DNA of 64,000 nt from an uncultured Aeriscardovia sp. (GTDB taxonomy: Bacteria; Actinomycetota; Actinomycetes; Actinomycetales; Bifidobacteriaceae): contig CAIFES010000002.1 of assembly GCA_903789535.1 (NCBI GenBank), forward strand, positions 174,164 through 238,163, given 5' to 3'. The notes below the pieces were generated by a model. The model saw only the letters and a list, made by a program, of their open reading frames with translations, was not told the DNA's origin and did no database searches. Shown one piece after another: positions 8,914 to 16,026 of the stretch (position 1 is the stretch's first letter; each line of letters starts with the position of its first letter). Made by a program: the position numbers and the translations under genes.

Positions 8914-11484
8914 ATGCGCACTGTCTGGAGAATCTACACGCGCGATCTGCGGCGCGCCTTCAGCAACTTCGCCATGATCGTCTTCACGTGCGCCCTCGTC
9001 ATCCTCCCCGGCCTCTATGCCTGGTTCAACATCGCCGCGGCCATGGACCCGTACGGCAACACCAGCAAGATGGCCATCGCCGTCGCCAACGACGACAAGC
9101 CCGTCACCCTCACCCTCTCCGGCAAGAAGACCCGGCTGGACGTCGGTGACGAGATCATCAGTAATCTCAAGAAGAACCACCAGCTCGGCTGGACGTTCGT
9201 CAGCCACAAAAATGCCCTCGAGGGCGTGCGCTCCGGCAAATACTGGGCGGCGATCGTCGTCCCCGAGGATTTCTCCTCCACGCTCGCCTCACTGACCAAT
9301 TTCACCGAGCCGGGAGCCAGACTCGAGCATCCGAAACTGGATTATTACGTCAACGAGAAGCTCTCCGGCATCGCGCCGAAGATCACTGACAGCGGGGCGA
9401 CGACCCTCGACCGCACGATCAACGAGACCGTGGTCAGGACCGCGTCGACCAGCGTCGTCTCCGCGCTCAAGAAGAGCGCCGGCTCGCTCATGGACCAGGC
9501 CGGCTCGACCGCGGACTCCTCCGCCCGCTCCGTCACCGAGGCGGCACAGGGCCTCGGTGAGGTGCGTGACGGCCTCTCCGACCTCTCCTCCTCCCTCTCC
9601 GACGCCTCGGCCTCCACACGCCAGGCGGTCTCCCGGCTCGAGGCGACCAAGAGGCGCTCGACGGACCTCTCCACCCGCATCGGCCGCGCGAACGGCCAGA
9701 TCCCGGTGCTGCAACAGTCAGTCGTCAGTCTCTCCTCCCGGCTCCCGGCGGCCATCTCGACCGGCACCTCGGCGATCGACGAGGCGTCCACCGCGGCGAC
9801 CGGCATCTCGAACAACGCCACCACCGCCCTCAACAGCGCCGTCGACCAGGCCTCCTCCGCCCTCTCCACCGCCGATACCGCGCTCGGCCAGGCGAACGCC
9901 GCGCTCGACCAGCTCCGCTCCCTCTCCCGGCAGCTGCGCGATCAGGGCCAGACGCAGGCCGCCGATGTGCTCGACCGGGTGATCCGCACATTGGGCTCCC
10001 AGACGAGCGATACGGGCAATCTCATCTCCTCGCTGCAGACCTCGACCGGCCAGGCCCGGACAGCCGTCTCCGACCTTCGACGACTGACCGGCACGTTGCA
10101 GGACACGGTCTCCGACTCCGCCTCCACGGCGAACTCGCTCGCCTCCCGGGCGGCCACGACCGGCAGCACCACGGCGCTCACCGCGCTCAATTCCGCCTCC
10201 ACCGCCGCCCAGTCCGCGCAGGACGGGCTCTCCACGGTCAACACGGCTATCGGTCAGGCCCAGACCACCCTCGGCCAGCTCGGCAAGACCCTGACAGACC
10301 TCTCCGGCACCGTCTCGGACACCGGGGATGAGCTCAGCAGCGTCGAGAAGGCCCTCGAGACCACGGCAACCGACATCGCCGCCCTCAACAGCGCGGAAAA
10401 CGTGGCGGAGCTGCGCCGCCTGCTGCGGTTCAACTCCTCGAGCGTGGCCGACTTCATCGCCTCCCCCACGCAGATCACCACGCGCGCGGTCTACTCGGTC
10501 CCGCAATACGGCGCCGCGATGACCCCGCTCTATTCGAACGTCGCCCTGTGGATGGGCTCGCTGATGCTCGCGATCATGATCCGCGTCGAGGTGGATGCCA
10601 CCGGCATCGGCAGGATCCGGCGCTGGCAGGGCTATCTCGGCCGCTATCTGCTCTTCGGCACCATCGCGATCCTGCAGGGCATCGTCATCACGGCCGGCGA
10701 CCTCGTCACCGGCATCAAGGTGGTCAACATCCCCGCCTTCCTGTTCTCCGGCATCGTGCAGGGCTTCGTCTACTCCTCGATCGTCTACGCGCTGACCGTC
10801 TGCTTCCAGCACATCGGCAAAGCCATCGCGATCCTGCTGATCATCATGCAGATCCCGGGCTCGGCGGGCGTCTACCCGATCGAGATGATGCCGCAGTTCT
10901 ACCAGGATCTGCGCCCGTGGCTGCCGTGGACATACGGCATCTCGCTCATGCGCGAGGCGATCGGCGGCATGTACCGGCTCACCTACGGCCATGACATCCT
11001 GATCCTGCTCGTCTACTCCGCGTTCGCGTTCTTCTTCGGCCTCGTCCTCCGCGGCCCGATGGCGAACCTGAACCTGCTCATGGACGAGCGGCTCTCCCAG
11101 ACCGACTTCTTCAACACGGAGAACGGTGTCGATCTGCCGAAGCCCCGCGTCCGCCTGACGACCGTGGTCCGCGCGCTGATCGGCCGGCCGGAATGGCGGC
11201 AGAGGGTGGTCCGCCGCGCCGTCGCCTTCGACAAGGCGTACCCGAAGCTCATCCGGGCGGCGGCCGTGGTCACGATCCTCGTGCCGTTCCTGCCGTTCGC
11301 CTTCATCGCGAGCCCGAACGAGAAGCTCGCGACGATGGGCCTGTGGGTGGTCGTCATCCTCCTCGCGGTGGCGTTCGTCGTCATCATCGAATACGTCCAC
11401 CGCTCGCTCGGGCGCGAGGTCGGCCTCTCCCGCCTCTCCCCCGAACAATTGCAAGCCTTGATGAGCGAGAAGGAGGGCCGCTGA
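8914..11484 (+). CDS. YhgE/Pip (phage infection protein) family membrane protein, first of a pair
   Basis: An 856-residue membrane protein of the YhgE/Pip family. An N-terminal membrane segment lies at about residues 19-42, followed by the conserved extracellular start (AIAVANDD...LGWTFVS), then a roughly 350-residue Ser/Ala/Thr-rich region of coiled-coil character, and at least five membrane segments from about residue 540 resembling an ABC-2 permease domain. Lactococcal Pip is needed for infection by some phages and the family also resembles EsaA of type VII secretion; the native function is uncertain. GGGAGG precedes the start at good spacing. The next gene is a paralogue whose ATG shares a base with this stop (TGATG), so the two are probably co-translated and may form a heteromer. 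Confidence 0.88.
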   Translation: MRTVWRIYTRDLRRAFSNFAMIVFTCALVILPGLYAWFNIAAAMDPYGNTSKMAIAVANDDKPVTLTLSGKKTRLDVGDEIISNLKKNHQLGWTFVSHKNALEGVRSGKYWAAIVVPEDFSSTLASLTNFTEPGARLEHPKLDYYVNEKLSGIAPKITDSGATTLDRTINETVVRTASTSVVSALKKSAGSLMDQAGSTADSSARSVTEAAQGLGEVRDGLSDLSSSLSDASASTRQAVSRLEATKRRSTDLSTRIGRANGQIPVLQQSVVSLSSRLPAAISTGTSAIDEASTAATGISNNATTALNSAVDQASSALSTADTALGQANAALDQLRSLSRQLRDQGQTQAADVLDRVIRTLGSQTSDTGNLISSLQTSTGQARTAVSDLRRLTGTLQDTVSDSASTANSLASRAATTGSTTALTALNSASTAAQSAQDGLSTVNTAIGQAQTTLGQLGKTLTDLSGTVSDTGDELSSVEKALETTATDIAALNSAENVAELRRLLRFNSSSVADFIASPTQITTRAVYSVPQYGAAMTPLYSNVALWMGSLMLAIMIRVEVDATGIGRIRRWQGYLGRYLLFGTIAILQGIVITAGDLVTGIKVVNIPAFLFSGIVQGFVYSSIVYALTVCFQHIGKAIAILLIIMQIPGSAGVYPIEMMPQFYQDLRPWLPWTYGISLMREAIGGMYRLTYGHDILILLVYSAFAFFFGLVLRGPMANLNLLMDERLSQTDFFNTENGVDLPKPRVRLTTVVRALIGRPEWRQRVVRRAVAFDKAYPKLIRAAAVVTILVPFLPFAFIASPNEKLATMGLWVVVILLAVAFVVIIEYVHRSLGREVGLSRLSPEQLQALMSEKEGR

Positions 11485-13919
11485 TGAGCACCCCGCGTCA
11501 CGCACAGGAACCGGAGAATTCCCAGCCCTCCCTGCACGAGAGCCTCGCCCAGAGACGCGCCGCGGTGGCGGCGGATCTCAAGAAGCTCGCCGACGAGACC
11601 AATGACCGCGCCGGCAACGCCTGGCAGCGCTTCATCCGCCAGCCGTGGACGAACCCGTGGCGCATCTTCGCGCGGGACGTCCGCTCGATCTGCACGAACG
11701 TCGTCGGCCTCATCATGGCCATTGGCCTGATCATCATCCCGTCGTTCTACGCGTGGTTCAACATCGCCGGCGCCTGGAACATCTACGACAACACGGGCGG
11801 GCTCAAAGTCGCCGTCGCCAACCAGGACAAGGGCTACCAGTCCGACCTGCTGCCGATGAGGGTCAACGTCGGCTCGCAGCTCGTCGACCAGCTCCGCGCC
11901 AACAAACAGCTCGGCTGGACCTTCGTCTCCCGCGCCGATGCGATCGAAGGCGTGCATTCGGGTGTGTATTACGCGGCCATCGTGATTCCGAAGAGCTTCT
12001 CATCCGACATGATGACCTTCTTCAGCCCGACCGTGCGCAAGGCGAAGATCGTCTATTACGAGAACCAGAAGGAGAACCCGATCGCCCCGAAGGTGACCGG
12101 GCAGGGCGCCAGCACGATCAGCGCCGAGGTCAACTCCACCTTCACCTCGACCGTCACCTCCGTCGCGCTCGACGTGGCGACCACCCTCGGCAAGTTCATG
12201 GATTCGCCGAGGACCAGGACCGCGATGAGCTCGTTCATCCAGAACATGAATGATCTCGCCTCGACGACCAGATCCAGCGCGAATCTCGTGGGCTCCTACT
12301 CCTCCATCATCTCGACGGCGGGCGATGTGGTCTCCTCCGCGGGCGCGGCCCTGCCGGCCTCCTCCTCGCTGACGTCACAGGCCTCGCGGGCGACCTCCGG
12401 GGCTCGCCGGGACGCCTCAAAAGCGAAGACGTCACTGGACTCCGTCGCCGCGGCGCTCTCCTCGGCGGCAAATCAGAGCGAGAGCGCGACCAGAAACATC
12501 TCCGGCCAGGTCGACAAGCTCTTCGACGACGCCTCGTCATCCGTCTCCACCAGCGCCTCGCGCCTCGACGCGTTCGCCGCGCAGACGCATGATCTGGCAA
12601 CGAGCAATCGCACGCTCCAGAGCTCGGTGGATGATTCCGCGACCCAGATCGGCTCGCTGCTCGCCGCGTTCGACCAGCGGCACCCGACCATCCCGTCCGG
12701 CCCCGCCGGCGCCGCTCTGCGCGCCACCCGCGCGGCCCTCGTCTCCGCACAAACCGCGCTCACCACGTTCTCCGGCGATCTGGGCAGGGCGGCGACCAGC
12801 CTCGACCAGGCCGGCACACAGCTCAGTGACACGGCCGCCTCGGCCCGCAACGGCATCGCGGGCACCGCGCAGACGAGGAAGAGCGTGACGGGCAAGCTCT
12901 CGTCCGCCGCCTCGCAGCTGCATTCGTTGGCGACCGAGTCTTCCGACACCCTCAATTCCAGCCTCAAAGCCGTCTCCGGCTCGCTCGACCCTGTTCTCAG
13001 CGGCGCGGTCGATGTGGCCCGGGACGCCGACCGGACGATCGGCGGTCTCTCCTCGTCGACGGATAAGGCCGCGAAGGGGCTCAAGGACGCCGGCTCGCGC
13101 CTCTCGAAGACCCAGAAGCGTCTGGGCGATGCGTCACAGTCCCTCTCGGACTTCTCCGCCAGGCTCTCCGACGCGGTCAACTCCGGCGACGCGAAGAAGA
13201 TCTCCGAGGTGACCCGTTCCAACGGGAGCAAGATCGCCAGTCTCATCGCCGCGCCGATCTCCGTTGACCGTCACGCGGTCTTCCCGGTCGCCACGTTCGG
13301 CATGCAGATGACGCCGTTCTACGGGATTCTCGCTGTCTGGGTCGGCTCGACCCTGCTGGCCGTGGCGGTCACGCCGGAGCTCAGCGAGAGGAAGCGCCGC
13401 GGTCTGCGCAAACTCACCCAGCATCAGATTTATTGGGGACGCCAGCTCGCGTTCTCGACGATCGCGCTGCTCCAGGGGACGTTCATGGGCCTCGGTCTGC
13501 TGTTCTTCCTCCACGTCCAGGCGGTCCATCCGTGGCTGTTCATGGTGACGATGTGGGGAACGGCGCTCACGTTCAGCATCATCATGTACTCGCTCGATTA
13601 CTCGATGGGCGCGATCGGAAAGGCCATCTGCCTCATCCTGCTGGTCGTCCAGATCTCCGGGTCGAACGGCATGTACCCGGTGGTGCTGATGCCGCGGTTC
13701 TTCAGCGCGGTGATGCCGTTCCTGCCGGCGTCGCACGCGATGAATGCGCTACGCGCCTGCATCGGCGGGTTCTATGGCATGGAGTGGTACGCGGACATGG
13801 GCAAGCTCCTCGTGTTCATCGTGCCGATGCTGATCATCAGCCTCGCGCTCAAGAAGCCGCTCTCCCTCCTCGCGGACGCCTTCGGGCGGGCGACCCACGC
13901 CAGCCACCTCCTGCCGTGA
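11484..13919 (+). CDS. YhgE/Pip family membrane protein, second of a pair
   Basis: An 811-residue paralogue of the preceding protein with the same order: a 70-residue cytoplasmic leader, a membrane segment near residues 73-92, the conserved motif VAVANQDKGY...LGWTFVSRADAIEGVHSG, a long Ala/Ser-rich coiled-coil region, then a C-terminal block of about five membrane segments (from about residue 605) with the family motif SNGMYPVVLMPRFF. The start is the ATG overlapping the stop of the first gene, with AAGGAGGG upstream; the frame is open further 5' but that part lies inside the previous gene. The paired arrangement suggests a two-subunit membrane complex. Confidence 0.87.
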   Translation: MSTPRHAQEPENSQPSLHESLAQRRAAVAADLKKLADETNDRAGNAWQRFIRQPWTNPWRIFARDVRSICTNVVGLIMAIGLIIIPSFYAWFNIAGAWNIYDNTGGLKVAVANQDKGYQSDLLPMRVNVGSQLVDQLRANKQLGWTFVSRADAIEGVHSGVYYAAIVIPKSFSSDMMTFFSPTVRKAKIVYYENQKENPIAPKVTGQGASTISAEVNSTFTSTVTSVALDVATTLGKFMDSPRTRTAMSSFIQNMNDLASTTRSSANLVGSYSSIISTAGDVVSSAGAALPASSSLTSQASRATSGARRDASKAKTSLDSVAAALSSAANQSESATRNISGQVDKLFDDASSSVSTSASRLDAFAAQTHDLATSNRTLQSSVDDSATQIGSLLAAFDQRHPTIPSGPAGAALRATRAALVSAQTALTTFSGDLGRAATSLDQAGTQLSDTAASARNGIAGTAQTRKSVTGKLSSAASQLHSLATESSDTLNSSLKAVSGSLDPVLSGAVDVARDADRTIGGLSSSTDKAAKGLKDAGSRLSKTQKRLGDASQSLSDFSARLSDAVNSGDAKKISEVTRSNGSKIASLIAAPISVDRHAVFPVATFGMQMTPFYGILAVWVGSTLLAVAVTPELSERKRRGLRKLTQHQIYWGRQLAFSTIALLQGTFMGLGLLFFLHVQAVHPWLFMVTMWGTALTFSIIMYSLDYSMGAIGKAICLILLVVQISGSNGMYPVVLMPRFFSAVMPFLPASHAMNALRACIGGFYGMEWYADMGKLLVFIVPMLIISLALKKPLSLLADAFGRATHASHLLP

Positions 13920-14459
13920 GGGATCGGCCGGGGTGGCCGGTCCTGCCGGGTGGTCTATGTGGGCTAACTCGCTTATCTGGGGCAGATTTCGGGGAGGGGA
14001 GCCGACAGCCCCAGCCCCAAAAGCCCGCAAAATGGCCGATCTTGAAAACGGCCTCATAATAAATCTGCCCCAGATAAGGCAAACTGCCCCAAATAAGCGG
14101 GTTGCGACGTCCAGCCCGCGCCCCAAAGTGGCCTATCCCGTCTAAGTGGGATGGCTGAGAGACCTATCTGCCCTAAGTGGGGTTGATTTTGGCCGCCCAC
14201 TTACAGCAACTGCTGTAAGTGGGGTACTTTTCTGGCTTCCAAGCGGCCGACCGGCAGAATAGTCGTCGCAAAAACGGCCATTTTGCAACGATACCGGATT
14301 CGGGTCACTGTGGATGAGCCAAGAAAAGTACCCCACTTAGGGCGAAAGAAACATTTCCAACCCCACTTAGGCGAGATACGGCAGGCGAGAGAGGTCAAGC
14401 GGGATAGGTCAAGAGAGAGGTCAGACGAGAGATAGAAGAAAGAGAAGACGAGAGATAGA
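13920..14459. repeat. Intergenic region with nested inverted repeats built on TAAGTGGGG and CTTATCTGGGG cores
   Basis: No gene is seen in these 540 bases. They contain an 18-bp perfect inverted repeat (CTTATCTGGGGCAGATTT at 13972-13989 against 14061-14078), a hairpin with 13-bp arms and a 2-base loop (14196-14208 and 14211-14223), a second 18-bp perfect inverted repeat (14216-14233 against 14322-14339) and, outside it, a 14-bp one (CCTAAGTGGGGTTG at 14172-14185 against 14358-14371). The core TAAGTGGG recurs in both orientations at least six times. Both main hairpins hold a GGCC/AAAAC-rich middle. The right end (about 14380-14460) is a purine-rich tract of degenerate GAGAG repeats. It looks like one or two non-coding palindromic elements, possibly a mobile intergenic repeat family. 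Confidence 0.8.
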
Positions 14460-14969
14460 TCAGATCCGTCCTGCGCGCTGGTCGGCGAAGAACTTCTTGA
14501 GCAGCGTCTGGCCCTCGTCCGCGAGAATCCCGCCGTAAATCTCAGTATTCGCGCCGACATGCGGATCGCGGGGGATATCCCAGACCGATCCGCAGGCACC
14601 GAGACGGTCGTCCCACGCCCCGAACACGATCCGGCGGATATGCGCCATGACGGCCGCCCCCGCGCACATCGGGCACGGCTCCAGCGTGACGACGAGCGTG
14701 CAGCCCTCGAGATTCCACGTGTCGAGGCGGATCGAGGCGGCCTTCATCGCCTCCACCTCCGCGTGGGCGAGCGGATCGGCGTTCTCCCCGCGACGGTTGC
14801 GACCCACGGCAATGAGTCCCCCATGCGGATCGAGGATGACCGCGCCCACCGGGATGTCACCGTCGGAACCGGTCACCCCGCGGCGCCGGGAGCTCGCAAG
14901 CACGTGCTCCGCCTGCCGCAGTGCGAGACGCATCGCCGGCTCGTATTCAAAACTCGCCTGGACTGCCAT
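14460..14969 (-). CDS. tadA: tRNA-specific adenosine deaminase TadA
   Basis: A 169-residue zinc deaminase of the cytidine/deoxycytidylate deaminase fold. It contains GDIPVGAV (38-44), the zinc ligand and proton shuttle motif H69-A-E71 and the second zinc motif P98-C-P-M-C102. TadA converts A34 of tRNA-Arg(ACG) to inosine, allowing decoding of CGN codons. The ATG at 14969 fits the usual N-terminus; a frame extension to 15062 is rich in Arg/His and probably not translated. The local ribosome site is weak (GGGTGA), so the start is less certain than the identity. It is transcribed alone, towards the inverted-repeat region. Confidence 0.93.
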   Translation of the reverse strand: MAVQASFEYEPAMRLALRQAEHVLASSRRRGVTGSDGDIPVGAVILDPHGGLIAVGRNRRGENADPLAHAEVEAMKAASIRLDTWNLEGCTLVVTLEPCPMCAGAAVMAHIRRIVFGAWDDRLGACGSVWDIPRDPHVGANTEIYGGILADEGQTLLKKFFADQRAGRI

Positions 14970-15104
14970 TGAGTCACCCGTTCTGTCGGGCCCGCGCATA
15001 TGCCGGCTCCTGTGCCGGCGTGCGTGGTCACGTTTGCGTTTATGATGTATTTCCCTTTTCAATCCAGCCTAGCCCATCGCGCCGGGACCGGCAGCCCCGC
15101 AGAC

Positions 15105-15950
15105 TCAGCGGTCGAAATCCTCCGCAGGGAACAGACGGCCCATCCACGCATGGAAGAGCGACGTCCACGGCTGCACGGCCGGTTCGCTGCCAAGATCCGG
15201 GTCGGTGGCCGACTGCGTCTCTTTCGTGCCGAGCGAGAGGCTGTGCGGACCCTGCGAGAACATGTGCAGCTCGACAGGCACCCGCGCTTCAAGGCACGCG
15301 CCGGCCATGAGGATGGAGGCGACCGGCGGGGCGACGGTGTCGGTGGCGGTATTCCAGATGAACATGGCCGGGGCGCCCGGGCGCACATGCTTCTGGAGCG
15401 AGAAACGATCCTGCCAGACCGGGTCGGCCGCCTTCTCGGCCCCGAGCAGCCGCTGCATCGACAGCTTGTGCGTAAACTGGCCACCATCGAACACGGTGTA
15501 ACCGAAGGCGGCGGCATTGGGCCGGATCTCCTCGGGCTTGTAGCCCGCCGCCGCGAGCTCCGGCGCGTCCGGCTGCGTGGCGAGCATGCCGGCAATGTGA
15601 CCGCCGATGGAGAAGCCGAGCGTGACGACGGCCTGCTGGTCGGTGTTCCACTTTCCGGCGTTGCGGCGGATGAGCGCGACCGCCTCGGCCGCCTCGATCA
15701 GCTGGGACGGGAAACGGCTCGGCTCGGTCGAGTAGCGCAGCACGAAGGCGTTGTAACCGTAGGCGAGCATCCGCAGGGCGACAGGCTCGGCCTCGCGCTC
15801 GGCGATTTTCTTAATGCCGCCGCCAGGGAAAATCAGCACCGCCGGGCGGCGACGCGCGGCGTCCATCTCCGGCGAATCATTGATCACATACCCGTCGAGG
15901 CTCGCCTCCGAGCCGTCCGGCGTCTCAAGCTTCTGTGTGAACACCTGCAT
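15105..15950 (-). CDS. Alpha/beta-hydrolase, acetyl-xylan esterase-like
   Basis: A 281-residue alpha/beta-hydrolase with an oxyanion-type FPGGGI segment (41-46), the nucleophile elbow G-F-S114-I-G-G and likely D204 (TATDT) and H236 (GPHSL) completing the triad. This architecture matches small cytoplasmic esterases (BD-FAE/acetyl xylan esterase-like) that remove acetyl groups from oligosaccharides. There is no signal peptide. AGGAGG stands 5 bases before the ATG. It lies directly downstream of cellobiose phosphorylase on the same strand, 76 bases away, so a role in deacetylating imported oligosaccharides is plausible. A hairpin overlaps its ribosome site (separate entry). Confidence 0.85.
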   Translation of the reverse strand: MQVFTQKLETPDGSEASLDGYVINDSPEMDAARRRPAVLIFPGGGIKKIAEREAEPVALRMLAYGYNAFVLRYSTEPSRFPSQLIEAAEAVALIRRNAGKWNTDQQAVVTLGFSIGGHIAGMLATQPDAPELAAAGYKPEEIRPNAAAFGYTVFDGGQFTHKLSMQRLLGAEKAADPVWQDRFSLQKHVRPGAPAMFIWNTATDTVAPPVASILMAGACLEARVPVELHMFSQGPHSLSLGTKETQSATDPDLGSEPAVQPWTSLFHAWMGRLFPAEDFDR

Positions 15951-15957
15951 CAGGGCC

Positions 15958-15989
15958 TCCTATCGTTGCCGACACCATCAACGATAGGA
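15958..15989 (-). promoter_or_regulatory. Hairpin overlapping the esterase ribosome binding site
   Basis: TCCTATCGTTG (15958-15968) and CAACGATAGGA (15979-15989) form a perfect 11-bp inverted repeat with a 10-base loop. On the minus strand the distal arm ends in AGGA, the first half of the AGGAGG used by the esterase gene, so folding would hide the ribosome site. It could also be a symmetrical protein operator or an attenuating hairpin after the GH94 gene. Confidence 0.6.
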
Positions 15990-16026
15990 AGCCTGACGCA
16001 GCTTCGTCACCGGCGGGATGGGTGCG

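Noticed and set aside
9718..11505. Minus-strand open frame of 595 codons inside the first YhgE/Pip gene
   Set aside because: Composition (Asp/Arg/His-rich) is typical of reverse translation of Ala/Ser-rich coding DNA; no ribosome site and no domain.
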